This document shows, piece by piece, positions 13,326 to 21,961 of a stretch of 64,000 nt of DNA (its first letter is position 1; each line of letters opens with the position of its first letter). Position numbers and translations under genes: made by a program. Source of the stretch: Miltoncostaea oceani (GTDB taxonomy: Bacteria > Actinomycetota > Thermoleophilia > Miltoncostaeales > Miltoncostaeaceae); the NCBI RefSeq assembly GCF_018141545.1, contig NZ_CP064356.1:1-64000 (forward strand). Reading direction: 5' to 3'. The notes beneath the pieces are model-generated. The model saw nothing but the letters and a program-made list of their open reading frames with translations. It was not told the DNA's origin and made no database searches.

Positions 13326-14618
13326 TCACCCCTCTCCGGGCTCGACGGTCAAGGACAGGTCTTCGGGATGGACTGTAACGACGCGGACCGCCGTCCCCTC
13401 CGGGACCGGGGTCCCGTCGGCGGTGCGGGCGCTCCAGATCTCCCCGTTGACGGTGACGTGCCCGCCCCCCGGCCCGATCTCCTCGCGGGCGCGGCCCCAC
13501 TCGCCGACGAGTTCCGCCCCCCCGGTGACCGACGGCCGGTGGCGGGCCCGCAGCACCAGGCGGGCGGCGGCGAGGAACGCCCCGCCGATGATCACGGCGA
13601 TCGCGACGGCGATCCACGGCGACGCCTCGAGGCCCGGGTCGTCCGAGTCGAACAGGAGCGCGCCGCCGAGGGCGAGGGCGACGACCCCTCCGAGGGCGAG
13701 GGCCCCGACGCCGCCGACCTGCGTCTCCGCGACGAACAAGCCGACCCCGAGGACGATCAGCACGACGCCCACCCACGTCACGGGCAGCACCGACAGGCCG
13801 GCGAGGGCCAGCAGCAGGCTGATCGCCCCGACGATCCCCGGGACGATCGCGCCGGGGTTGAAGATCTCGAAGCCGACCCCGGCGAGCCCCAGCAGCAGCA
13901 GCAGGAACACGAGGTTCGGGTCGATGAGGGCCTGCAGCACCTCCAGGTACCAGGGCATCGCCTCCGTCTGGACCGGGGCGCCGCGGGTGGAGATGACGCC
14001 CCCGTCGCGTGCCTCCCGGCCGTCGAGCCACCCGGCGAAGTCCTCCACGGTGGGCTGGATCGTGTCGATCACCCCGCGCTCGAGGGCCTCCGTCGAGGTC
14101 AGGTTCAGCGCGTCGGTCACCATCGCCCGGTACGCCGCGGCGTCGCGCCCGTTCTCCTCGGCCAGCGCCGCGATCGACGCGGCCGCGTCGTTGACGACCT
14201 TGCGGTCGAGGTCCTCGCCGCCGCTCGAGATCGGCGTCGCCGACCCGATGTTCGTGCCGGGCGCCATCCCGAGGTGGTCGGCGGCGGCGCTGATGTACGC
14301 GCCCGCCGACCCGGCCCGCGCGCCGGAGGGACCCACCCAGACCGTCACGGGGACGGGCGAGGCGTTCATCGCGGAGACGATGTCGCGCATCGAGGAGACC
14401 AGCCCGCCGGGCGTGTCCATCTGGATGATCACCGCGGATGCGCCGTCGTCGGCCGCGTCGTCGATGCGCGACTCCACGAACCGCGCGGAGACCGGGTCCA
14501 CCGACCCGTCCAGCTCGATCACCCGCACCGGCCCGGGGCCCGTGTCCTGCGCCACGCCCGCCACGACCCCCAGCAGGACCAGCAGGAACGCGACGAGGAG
14601 GGTGCGTGCGGGTGTCAT
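13326..14618 (-). CDS. nfeD: NfeD family membrane serine protease
   Basis: Long-form NfeD proteins are ClpP-class membrane proteases encoded next to a slipin, which in archaeal relatives is the substrate. The 430 aa product has a signal peptide (about 1-23) and a ClpP-like domain with the nucleophile Ser in ARAGSAGAY and the general base Lys in DRKVVNDA. Several TM helices follow (about 215-320), then a C-terminal OB-fold domain (HVTVNGEIWSA). ATG 14618 is preceded by GGAGGG. TATCGT further upstream on the minus strand is a possible -10. Confidence 0.88.
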   Translation of the reverse strand: MTPARTLLVAFLLVLLGVVAGVAQDTGPGPVRVIELDGSVDPVSARFVESRIDDAADDGASAVIIQMDTPGGLVSSMRDIVSAMNASPVPVTVWVGPSGARAGSAGAYISAAADHLGMAPGTNIGSATPISSGGEDLDRKVVNDAAASIAALAEENGRDAAAYRAMVTDALNLTSTEALERGVIDTIQPTVEDFAGWLDGREARDGGVISTRGAPVQTEAMPWYLEVLQALIDPNLVFLLLLLGLAGVGFEIFNPGAIVPGIVGAISLLLALAGLSVLPVTWVGVVLIVLGVGLFVAETQVGGVGALALGGVVALALGGALLFDSDDPGLEASPWIAVAIAVIIGGAFLAAARLVLRARHRPSVTGGAELVGEWGRAREEIGPGGGHVTVNGEIWSARTADGTPVPEGTAVRVVTVHPEDLSLTVEPGEG

Positions 14619-14699
14619 CAGGGTCCCTCCGACGATACCAGCGACCCCGCGCGATCCCCCCGGTGCCGGGCCACGTCATGGGCTAGCATCCCGGCGATC
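14619..14699. promoter_or_regulatory. Divergent nfeD / fabZ promoter region
   Basis: On the plus strand TAGCAT (14684-14689) lies 10 bases before the fabZ GTG with no ribosome binding site, suggesting a leaderless or nearly leaderless fab transcript. On the minus strand a GGAGGG Shine-Dalgarno precedes nfeD. Confidence 0.45.
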
Positions 14700-15149
14700 G
14701 TGACCGATCGCACCCTCCCGGCCCCGACGGACCTGCTGCCGCACCGTGCGCCCTTCCTCTTCGTCGACGAGATCCTCGATCTCGTCCCGGGTGAGTCGGC
14801 CCGCGCCCGCTGGCACGTCGACCCCTCGGCGCACTTCTTCGCGGGCCACTTCCCCGGCAACCCGATCCTGCCCGGGGTCATCATCATCGAGGCCCTCGCG
14901 CAGACCGGCGCCATCGCCGCGCTCGCCGAGCCGGCCACCGCCGGCAAGCTCGCCCTGTTCGCGGGCATCGGGAGGGCCCGGTTCCGCCGCGTGGTCCGCC
15001 CCGGCGAGGAGCTGATCCTCGAGACCCGCCTCACGCGACGCCGGGGGCCGCTCGGCGCGGGGGAGGGACGGGCCACGGTCGACGGCGTCCTCGCCTGCGA
15101 GACCGAGCTCAGCTTCGCCCTCGTCGACCACGAGGCCGCGGGGCAGTGA
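14700..15149 (+). CDS. fabZ: 3-hydroxyacyl-ACP dehydratase FabZ
   Basis: FabZ dehydrates 3-hydroxyacyl-ACP to trans-2-enoyl-ACP in fatty acid elongation. The 149 aa hot-dog-fold protein has the N-terminal LLPHRAPFLFVD and the active-site segment FAGHFPGNPILPGV, with the catalytic His followed by the catalytic Glu in IIIEALAQTGA. GTG 14700 was chosen because it is the first start before the conserved N terminus and follows the TAGCAT hexamer. It begins a tightly packed five-gene fab operon and overlaps fabH by 4 bases. Confidence 0.94.
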   Translation: MTDRTLPAPTDLLPHRAPFLFVDEILDLVPGESARARWHVDPSAHFFAGHFPGNPILPGVIIIEALAQTGAIAALAEPATAGKLALFAGIGRARFRRVVRPGEELILETRLTRRRGPLGAGEGRATVDGVLACETELSFALVDHEAAGQ

Positions 15150-16180
15150 TCTCCGTCCGCGGCGCGCGGCCCGCGCGCGCCCGCCTCGCGGCGCTCGGCG
15201 CCTACGCGCCCGAGCGGGTCGTGACCAACGCCGAGCTCGCGTCGCGGGTCGACACGAGCGACGAGTGGATCGTGACCCGCACCGGCATCCGCGAGCGCCG
15301 GTTCGCCGCCGCCGGGGAGACCGCCGGGGACATGGCGGTCGCCGCCGCCGAGGCCGTCCTCGCCTCCGCCGGCGTCACGGCGTCCCAGATCGACATGGTG
15401 ATCGTCCCCACCGGCACGCCCGACGCGATGTTCCCCTCGACCGCCGCCCTCGTCGCCGACCGCATCGGCGCCCACGACGCGGCGGCGTACGACCTCTCCG
15501 CCGCGTGCTCCGGCTTCGTCTACGGGCTCGCGCAGGCGGCGGCGCTCGTCGAGGGCGGCATGGCGCGGTCGGTCCTCGTGATCGGCTCCGAGGTGCTGTC
15601 GCGGGTGACCGACCAGACCGACCGGGGGACCTGCATCCTCTTCGCCGACGGCGCGGGCGGCGCCCTCGTCACCGCCGACGAGGGGGGCACCGCCACCGGC
15701 TTCCTCGGGTTCGACCTCGGCGCCGACGGCTCCGGGGGCGACGACCTCGTGCTGCCGGCGAGCGGCGACCGCGAGGCGGTCCCCGGCGGGCCGGTGCCGG
15801 CGTCCGGCTGCATCCGCATGGACGGTCCCGCCGTCTTCCGCTTCGCCACCCGGATCATGGTGGAGACCACCGAGCGGCTCCTCGCCGCCCTCGGCCTCGG
15901 GATCGGCGACATCGACCTCGTCGTCGCCCACCAGGCCAACAGCCGCATCATCGACCACGCGGCGGAGCGCCTCGCGATCCCGCGGGAGCGCATCTTCAAC
16001 ACCCTCGAGCGGTACGGGAACACGTCGTCGGCGTCGATCCCGATGGCGCTCGCCGAGGCGCGGGACGCCGGACGGCTCCGCGCCGGCGACCTGCTGCTGC
16101 TCGTCGGCTTCGGCGGCGGCCTCACGTGGGGCTCGACCGTGGTCCGCTACGAGCCCCTCGGGGCGGAGGTGCCCGCATGA
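15146..16180 (+). CDS. fabH: Beta-ketoacyl-ACP synthase III FabH
   Basis: FabH condenses an acyl-CoA primer with malonyl-ACP to start fatty acid synthesis; its primer choice sets straight or branched chains. The 344 aa protein has the thiolase fold with the triad Cys121 (SAACSG), His262 (VAHQAN) and Asn292 (YGNTSS). The N-terminal TSDEWIVTRTGI is typical. GTG 15146 overlaps the fabZ stop (GTGA), and ATGA links it to fabD. Whether the primer is branched cannot be read from the sequence. Confidence 0.95.
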   Translation: MISVRGARPARARLAALGAYAPERVVTNAELASRVDTSDEWIVTRTGIRERRFAAAGETAGDMAVAAAEAVLASAGVTASQIDMVIVPTGTPDAMFPSTAALVADRIGAHDAAAYDLSAACSGFVYGLAQAAALVEGGMARSVLVIGSEVLSRVTDQTDRGTCILFADGAGGALVTADEGGTATGFLGFDLGADGSGGDDLVLPASGDREAVPGGPVPASGCIRMDGPAVFRFATRIMVETTERLLAALGLGIGDIDLVVAHQANSRIIDHAAERLAIPRERIFNTLERYGNTSSASIPMALAEARDAGRLRAGDLLLLVGFGGGLTWGSTVVRYEPLGAEVPA

Positions 16181-17085
16181 TCGTCGCGATGTTCCCCGGG
16201 CAGGGGGCGCAGGCCGTCGGGATGGGCGAGGGGCTCGCCCGCGAGCACGAGGTGGCCCGCCGCGTCTTCGAGGAGGCCGACGACGTCCTCGGCTGGTCCG
16301 TGTCGGAGCTGTGCTTCACCGGGCCCATCGAGCGCCTCACGGCGACCGACGTCTGTCAGCCCGCCCTCCTGACCGCCTCCGTCGCCGCGTTCCGCGTCGC
16401 CGTCGAGGCCGGCCTCGCCCCGGCCCTCGTGATGGGGCACTCACTCGGCGAGTACTCGGCGCTCGTCGCCGCCGGGTCGCTGCCCTTCGCCGACGGCCTG
16501 CGGCTCGTCGCCGAGCGCGGCTCGGCGATGCGCGCCGCCGCCCAGGTCTCCCCCGGCGCGATGGCCGCCCTGCTCGGCCCGTCCGACGACGACGCCCGCG
16601 CCCTCGCCGCCGAGGCCGGCGAGGCGTGGCCGGCGAACTACAACTGCCCCGGCCAGGTCGTCGTGTCGGGGTCGGACGCCGCGATCGACCGCCTCATGGA
16701 GCTCGCGTCCGAGCGGGGCGTCCGCGCCGCCCGCCTCGTGGTGGACGGGCCGTTCCACTCGCCCCTCGTCGCCCCCGCCGCCGAGCGCCTGCGGCCCGCG
16801 CTGGAGGCCTGGGACCCCGCTCCGCCCACGCCGCCGTTCCTCTCGACCACCACCTGCGACGTCGAGCCGCCGGAGCGCCTGCGGGCCGTCCTCCTCGACC
16901 AGCTCACCTCCCCCGTGCGCTTCGGCGACGCGGTCACCGCCGCCATCGCGCTCGGCGCGACGCGGATGGTCGAGGTCGGCCCCGGTCGCGTGCTGTCGGG
17001 CCTGGTGAAGCGCGTGCGCCGCGACCTGCCCACCCAGCAGATCGGCGAGCCCGCCGACGTGGCGGCCATCGGGGCGTCCGCATGA
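16177..17085 (+). CDS. fabD: Malonyl-CoA:ACP transacylase FabD
   Basis: FabD moves the malonyl group from CoA to acyl carrier protein. The 302 aa protein shows the oxyanion loop FPGQGAQ at the N terminus, the nucleophile Ser89 in GHSLGE and the partner His194 in GPFHSPL. ATG 16177 overlaps the fabH stop and ATGA at 17082 joins it to fabG. It needs an ACP, yet none is encoded in this cluster. Confidence 0.95.
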   Translation: MIVAMFPGQGAQAVGMGEGLAREHEVARRVFEEADDVLGWSVSELCFTGPIERLTATDVCQPALLTASVAAFRVAVEAGLAPALVMGHSLGEYSALVAAGSLPFADGLRLVAERGSAMRAAAQVSPGAMAALLGPSDDDARALAAEAGEAWPANYNCPGQVVVSGSDAAIDRLMELASERGVRAARLVVDGPFHSPLVAPAAERLRPALEAWDPAPPTPPFLSTTTCDVEPPERLRAVLLDQLTSPVRFGDAVTAAIALGATRMVEVGPGRVLSGLVKRVRRDLPTQQIGEPADVAAIGASA

Positions 17086-17816
17086 GCGTCGCCCTCGTCA
17101 CCGGCGCGAGCCGCGGCATCGGCGCCGCGATCGCCCGCCGCCTCGCCGCCGACGGCTTCGACGTCGCGATCGGCTACGCGTCCGACGCCGACGGGGCCGC
17201 CGCGACCCTCGCCGCGGTCGAGGCGCTCGGCCGCCGCGGGTCCGTCCACGCCGCCGACGTCGCCGACGAGGCGCAGGCCGCGGCGATGGTCGAGGCCGCC
17301 GAGGAGGCCCTCGGGCCCCTCGACGCCGTCGTCCTCAACGCCGGCATCACCCGCGACGGCCTCGCGGTCCGCATGGGCGCCGACGACTGGCAGGCCGTCA
17401 TCGACACCAACCTCAGCGGCGCGTTCTACACCGCCCGCCCGGCGCTGCGCGGCATGCTGCGCCGCCGCGGGGGGAGCATCGTGGCGGTCTCCTCGGTGGT
17501 CGGATTGATCGGGAACGCCGGCCAGGCCAACTACGCGGCCGCGAAGGCGGGCATGATCGGGATGGTGCGGGCGCTCGCCCGCGAGGCCGGCGGACGCGGC
17601 GTGCGCGTCAACGCGGTCGCCCCCGGATACATCACGACCGACATGACCTCATCGCTCTCCGACGAGCAACGCGCGGGCCTCCTCGAGCGGACGCCGCTCG
17701 GGCGCCTCGGCGAGCCCGACGACGTCGCCGCCGCCGTGGCGTTCCTGTGCTCGCCGGACGCCGCGTTCGTCACCGGGTCGGTGCTGTCGGTCGACGGCGG
17801 GCTGGCGATGTCATGA
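17082..17816 (+). CDS. fabG: 3-oxoacyl-ACP reductase FabG
   Basis: FabG reduces 3-oxoacyl-ACP with NADPH. The 244 aa short-chain dehydrogenase has the cofactor motif TGASRGIG near residue 7, the NAG motif, and the Ser-Tyr-Lys catalytic set (VSSVVG and YAAAK). The C-terminal DGG motif (SVDGGLAMS) is present. It overlaps fabD and fabF by 4 bases each, which leaves no room for the acpP gene often found at this place. Confidence 0.93.
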   Translation: MSVALVTGASRGIGAAIARRLAADGFDVAIGYASDADGAAATLAAVEALGRRGSVHAADVADEAQAAAMVEAAEEALGPLDAVVLNAGITRDGLAVRMGADDWQAVIDTNLSGAFYTARPALRGMLRRRGGSIVAVSSVVGLIGNAGQANYAAAKAGMIGMVRALAREAGGRGVRVNAVAPGYITTDMTSSLSDEQRAGLLERTPLGRLGEPDDVAAAVAFLCSPDAAFVTGSVLSVDGGLAMS

Positions 17817-19069
17817 GGGAGCTGCGCCGCGTCGTCGTCACCGGTGTCGGCCTCGTGACCTCCCTCGGGGTCGGGCGGAAGGCCAACTGGGACGCCGCGA
17901 TCGCGGGCGCCAGCGGCGCCGCCGAGATCCGCGCGTTCGAGCCGCTCGACACCGACACCACCATCGCCTGCGAGGTCCGCGACTTCGACCCGACCGACTT
18001 CATGGACCGGCGGGTCGCGCGCCGCATGGACCGGTTCGCCCAGCTCGCCGTCGCCGCCGGGCGGATGGCCCTCGAGGACGCCGGCCTGTCGATGACCGAG
18101 GCGAACGCCTCCCGCGCGGGCGCGATCGTCGGCAGCGGCATCGGGGGGCTCCGGACCTTCGAGGAGCAGACCCGGATCGTGGACGAGCGGGGCCCGGACC
18201 GCGTGTCCCCGCTCTTCATCCCGATGGTGATCGCCAACATGGCGGCCGCCCAGGTCTCGATGGTCCTCGGCCTGAAGGGCCCGCTGTCGTGCGTGTCCAC
18301 CGCCTGCGCCTCCGGCAACCACGCGCTCGGCGACGCCACCGAGGCCGTCCGCCGCGGCCGGGCCGACGTGATGCTGGCCGGCGGCACCGAGTCGAGCATC
18401 ACCCGCCCCGGCATCGCCGCCTTCAACGCCATGCGGGCGCTGTCGACCCGCAACGACGACCCCGCGGGGGCGAGCCGGCCCTTCGACGCCTCACGCGACG
18501 GCTTCGTGATGGGCGAGGCCGGCGCGATCCTCGTGCTCGAGAGCCTGGAGCACGCCATCTCACGCGGCGCCGAGCCGCTCTGCGAGGTGCTCGGCTACGG
18601 CCTGACCGGCGACGCCCACCACCTCACCGAGCCCGACCCGACGGGGTCCGCCCCCGCCGCCGCGATCGCGATGGCCCTCGACGACGCCGGCATCACCCCG
18701 GACCGCATCGACTACGTCAACGCGCACGCCACCTCGACGCCGGTGGGCGACCCGAGCGAGATCCGGGCGCTGCGCCTCGCCCTCGGCGACGACGTCGCGC
18801 GCGGCGTCGCCGTCTCGTCCACCAAGTCGATGCACGGCCACTGCCTCGGCGCCGCCGGCGGCTTGGAGGGCGCGCTCACGGCGATGGTGATCCGCGAGGG
18901 GGTCATCCCCCCGACGATCAACCTGCAGGACATCGACCCCGCATGCGTCGGCGTGGACCACGTCGCCAACACGGCGCGCACCGCGGACGTGCGGATCGCC
19001 ATGTCGAGCGCGTTCGGATTCGGCGGCCACAACGCGATCCTCGTCCTCGGCCGGCTGGAGGACGCATAG
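17813..19069 (+). CDS. fabF: Beta-ketoacyl-ACP synthase II FabF
   Basis: FabF elongates acyl-ACP with malonyl-ACP. The 418 aa protein has the N-terminal VVVTGVGLVTSLG and the Cys-His-His triad: Cys165 (STACASG), His305 (NAHATSTP) and His341 (KSMHGH). The C-terminal AFGFGGHNA is conserved. It is the last fab gene of the operon; ATG 17813 overlaps the fabG stop. Confidence 0.96.
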   Translation: MRELRRVVVTGVGLVTSLGVGRKANWDAAIAGASGAAEIRAFEPLDTDTTIACEVRDFDPTDFMDRRVARRMDRFAQLAVAAGRMALEDAGLSMTEANASRAGAIVGSGIGGLRTFEEQTRIVDERGPDRVSPLFIPMVIANMAAAQVSMVLGLKGPLSCVSTACASGNHALGDATEAVRRGRADVMLAGGTESSITRPGIAAFNAMRALSTRNDDPAGASRPFDASRDGFVMGEAGAILVLESLEHAISRGAEPLCEVLGYGLTGDAHHLTEPDPTGSAPAAAIAMALDDAGITPDRIDYVNAHATSTPVGDPSEIRALRLALGDDVARGVAVSSTKSMHGHCLGAAGGLEGALTAMVIREGVIPPTINLQDIDPACVGVDHVANTARTADVRIAMSSAFGFGGHNAILVLGRLEDA

Positions 19070-19158
19070 GCGCGCCCCCCACCCCGGCGGGCCGCCTCCC
19101 CGGCTGGCGGGCGGGCGCCAACCGCGCGAGCACCCGCATCTACGGGCCCCGGCGGGGG

Positions 19159-19635
19159 TTGGAGGGCTTCACCTGGCTGGGCGACGAGCGCGTCGCCGTC
19201 GGCAGCGTCCCCGTCGGGGGCGCCGTCTCGCGCCTGCCCGAGCTCGGGGTGACGCACGTGATCAACTGCCGCGCCCAGCTCCAGACGCGGCTGTCGCAGG
19301 ACCTGTGGGCGGAGCGCCGCGTGTTCGGCGCCGACCGCGTCGCCCACGCGCCGATGTGGGACCACGGCCGGCCCCAGCCGCCGCAGCTCTGGGCCCCGGC
19401 GGCGCGCTTCGGCGCCGCGGCCCTCGACGACCCGTCCGCCGGGGTCCTCGTCCACTGCCAGCAGGGGCGCCGCCGGTCCGCGATGGTCGCCTACGCGATC
19501 CTGCGGCTCCGCGGCCACACCCCGGAGGAGGCCGAGCGCCTGGTGCTCGACCACCGGCTCCCCGCGTCGATCGTGCCCGCCTACCGGGAGAGCGTCGAGG
19601 CCTGGCTCGCCGCCTCCGACGACCCCCTGACATAA
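19159..19635 (+). CDS. Dual-specificity / tyrosine phosphatase-like protein
   Basis: The product is a small cysteine phosphatase: the signature HCQQGRRRS contains Cys100 and Arg106 of the Cys-x5-Arg loop, and an upstream DHGRP loop could supply the general acid Asp. The substrate is unknown; phosphoproteins or phosphorylated small molecules are both possible. The reading frame is open from the fabF stop, but the first conventional start is TTG 19159 (158 aa). The preceding in-frame residues STRIYGPRRG may also belong to the protein. The stop TAA lies inside the -10 hexamer of accD. Confidence 0.72.
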   Translation: MEGFTWLGDERVAVGSVPVGGAVSRLPELGVTHVINCRAQLQTRLSQDLWAERRVFGADRVAHAPMWDHGRPQPPQLWAPAARFGAAALDDPSAGVLVHCQQGRRRSAMVAYAILRLRGHTPEEAERLVLDHRLPASIVPAYRESVEAWLAASDDPLT

Positions 19636-19642
19636 TCCCCCC
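19631..19642 (+). promoter_or_regulatory. Leaderless-type promoter of accD
   Basis: CATAAT (19631-19636) is 6 bases before the GTG of accD, with only C residues between and no Shine-Dalgarno. The hexamer contains the TAA stop of the phosphatase gene. Confidence 0.6.
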
Positions 19643-20629
19643 GTGAGCAAGCGCCCCATCACCGTCTCCGTCGACCGACTGCGCCGCAAACGCCCCGACG
19701 GCCCGCCGCCGCGGCGCCTCCCGGCCGACGAGCGGTCGTGTCCCAAGTGCCAGAGCCACTGGCGCGCCGACGAGATGCGCCGCAACCTGCGCGTCTGCGC
19801 CACCTGCGGGCACCACTTCGCCGTCGGCGCCCGCGAGCGCCTCGACCAGTTCGCCGACGACGGCTGGCTCGAGCTGTGGCCGGAGCTGCGGGCCAGCGAC
19901 CCCCTCCAGTTCGTCGACCTCGAGCCCTACCCGGATCGCGTCGAGCGCGCCGAGCGCGCCGGCAACAACGAGGCCCTCGTCGTCGGGGAGCTCGCGATGG
20001 GCGGCCACGAGTGCATCGCCGCGATCATGGACTTCAGCTACCTCGGCGGCAGCATGGGCTCGGTGGTGGGCGAGAAGCTCGCCCGCGCCGCCGACCGCTG
20101 CGTCGAGCGCGGCGTGCCGATGGTGGTGCTGACCGCGTCGGGCGGCGCCCGTATGCAGGAGGGCGTGATCGCCCTGATGCAGATGGCGAAGACCGTCGTC
20201 GCCTTCGAGCTGATGCAGGACGCCGAGCTGCCGGTGATCGTGGTGCTCGTCCACCCGACGACCGGCGGCGTGTGGGCCTCCTTCGCCTCCCTCGGCGACG
20301 TGACCTATGCCGAGCCGGGCGCCCTCATCGCGTTCTCCGGCCCGCGCGTCATCGAGCAGACGACCCGCGAGAAGCTCGCGCCCGAGTTCGGCCGCGCCGA
20401 GACGCAGCTCCTCAACGGCCAGGTCGACGCGGTCGTCGACCGCCGCGAGCTGAAGGACCGGATCGCCAAGGTGCTCGGCATCCTGGAGCGCCCCACCGGC
20501 CTCGACCCCGCCCCGGCGGTCACGTGGGCCCAGGAGACCGCCGAGCGCGCCGCCTCGGTCGCCCGCGGGCTCCCCGAGCGCTCCCGCCGCCTCGTCTCGA
20601 AGGTGCTGAAGCCGGAGGAGGGCGCGTGA
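19643..20629 (+). CDS. accD: Acetyl-CoA carboxylase carboxyltransferase beta subunit
   Basis: AccD and AccA form the carboxyltransferase that makes malonyl-CoA, the substrate of FabD. The 328 aa protein has the N-terminal zinc ribbon with Cys33, Cys36, Cys52 and Cys55, then the crotonase-fold domain (TASGGARMQEG, HPTTGGVWASFA, ALIAFSGPRVIEQT). Separate AccD and AccA are the bacterial-type arrangement and not the fused form of many actinobacterial acyl-CoA carboxylases. Biotin carboxylase and BCCP genes are not in the window. GTGA overlap joins it to accA. Confidence 0.94.
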   Translation: MSKRPITVSVDRLRRKRPDGPPPRRLPADERSCPKCQSHWRADEMRRNLRVCATCGHHFAVGARERLDQFADDGWLELWPELRASDPLQFVDLEPYPDRVERAERAGNNEALVVGELAMGGHECIAAIMDFSYLGGSMGSVVGEKLARAADRCVERGVPMVVLTASGGARMQEGVIALMQMAKTVVAFELMQDAELPVIVVLVHPTTGGVWASFASLGDVTYAEPGALIAFSGPRVIEQTTREKLAPEFGRAETQLLNGQVDAVVDRRELKDRIAKVLGILERPTGLDPAPAVTWAQETAERAASVARGLPERSRRLVSKVLKPEEGA

Positions 20630-21582
20630 GCGTCGCCGCACGCCGCGGGGGGCAGTTCGTCCGCCGCCTCGCCCACCGCCTCCACGGGGCCCAGGCCGAG
20701 ACGGGGTCCGCGATCTGGGAGACAATCCAGCTCGCCCGCCACCAGGACCGGCCGTACCCGCTCGACTACATCAGCCGCCTGTTCCCCGACTTCGAGGAGC
20801 TGCACGGCGACCGCCTCTACGGGGACGACCCCGCGATCGTCGCCGGCATCGGCCGCGGCGAGGACGGCCCGGTCGTCGTGATCGGTCACCAGAAGGGTCG
20901 CGACACCGCCGAGCGGACGTACCGCAACTTCGGCATGCCCGGCCCCGAGGGGTACCGCAAGGCGATGCGCGTGATGGCGCTCGCCGACAAGATGAACCTG
21001 CCGGTCATCACGCTCATCGACACCCCCGGCGCCTTCCCGGGCGCCGGCGCCGAGGAGCGGGGCCAGGGCGGCGCGATCGCGCGGAGCATGCAGACCATGC
21101 TGCGGCTGCGCACCCCGTCCGTGGCCGTCGTCATCGGCGAGGGGTCGTCGGGCGGCGCGCTCGCCCTCGGCGTCACGGACCGCGTGATGATGCTGGAGAA
21201 CGCGACCTACTCGGTGATCTCCCCCGAGGGCGGCGCGGCGATCCTGTGGCGCGACGCGGCGAAGGCCCGCGACGCCGCGACGGCCTTCCAGCCGACGGCG
21301 GCCAACTGCTACCGCTGGGGCATCGCGGACGTCGTCGTCCCGGAGCCCTCCGGCGGCGCGCACCGCGACCACGACGAGGCCGCCCGCCTGCTCGGCCGGT
21401 ACCTCTCGCGGGCGCTGCGCGACCTGCAGGCCCTCTCGCCGGCCGAGCGCAAGCGCCTCCGCCGCGACCGCTACCGCCGCATCGGCGCGTACCGCGAGGT
21501 CGCCTCGGGCGACCCCACGGCCATGGCGGCCGGCCGCGCCGAGGCCCGCGGGCCCGGCGGCAACGGGGCCGCCCCCGCCTGA
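20626..21582 (+). CDS. accA: Acetyl-CoA carboxylase carboxyltransferase alpha subunit
   Basis: This is the partner of AccD, binding carboxybiotin and acetyl-CoA. The 318 aa protein has the AccA N-terminal helix region (WETIQLARH, RPYPLDYI), then the crotonase-fold core with NFGMPGPEGYRKAMR, IDTPGAFPGAGAEERGQ and GEGSSGGALALGV. The tail is rich in Gly and Ala. GTG 20626 overlaps the accD stop. Confidence 0.95.
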   Translation: MSVAARRGGQFVRRLAHRLHGAQAETGSAIWETIQLARHQDRPYPLDYISRLFPDFEELHGDRLYGDDPAIVAGIGRGEDGPVVVIGHQKGRDTAERTYRNFGMPGPEGYRKAMRVMALADKMNLPVITLIDTPGAFPGAGAEERGQGGAIARSMQTMLRLRTPSVAVVIGEGSSGGALALGVTDRVMMLENATYSVISPEGGAAILWRDAAKARDAATAFQPTAANCYRWGIADVVVPEPSGGAHRDHDEAARLLGRYLSRALRDLQALSPAERKRLRRDRYRRIGAYREVASGDPTAMAAGRAEARGPGGNGAAPA

Positions 21583-21601
21583 CCGTCGCGCCCGGCCGGG
21601 C

Positions 21602-21622
21602 CCCGCCGCACCGCGCGGCGGG
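21602..21622. terminator. Possible bidirectional terminator hairpin
   Basis: CCCGCCGC (21602-21609) and GCGGCGGG (21615-21622) form a perfect 8-base stem with a 5-base loop in the gap between the convergent accA and 21643-21906 genes. There is no U tract on either side, so an intrinsic terminator is only possible. Confidence 0.35.
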
Positions 21623-21642
21623 ACCCCCGGGACGTCACGTGC

Positions 21643-21906
21643 TCAGAGGGCCAGCTCGGCCCGCGCGCCCGCGTCGCTCGCGACCGGGCCCGGCCCGTTC
21701 AGGACCTGGGACAGGCGCAGGGCGCCGTCCAGCAGCTGCCGGTTCGTGGCGGGGTGCTCCGGGATGACGCCCACGGACGCGGCGAGCTCCCGGTGCCAGC
21801 GCAGCATCTCCGCGCTCGGGCGCCGGTCGGGGTCGATCCGGACCATGTCCAGGACCAGTGCCATGAATCCGCGCAGGGTCGCCCGGGGATCGGGTCCTTG
21901 CGTCAT
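21643..21906 (-). CDS. Small hypothetical protein, 87 aa
   Basis: I do not recognise a family. The N-terminal half is helical and amphipathic (ATLRGFMALVLDMVRIDPDR), with a Trp-His (LRWHRELAA) near residue 37; the rest is Ala/Leu-rich. No signal peptide, TM segment or Cys is visible. The start is well supported: ATG 21906 follows AAGGAGG by 7 bases, one of the best ribosome binding sites in the window. It stands alone between accA and the lipid-kinase gene and could be transcribed separately. Confidence 0.6.
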   Translation of the reverse strand: MTQGPDPRATLRGFMALVLDMVRIDPDRRPSAEMLRWHRELAASVGVIPEHPATNRQLLDGALRLSQVLNGPGPVASDAGARAELAL

Positions 21907-21961
21907 CAGCGAGCCTCCTTGCTCGACGGGCCGTCAACGGGACGATCCTGTCCCGCACGGT

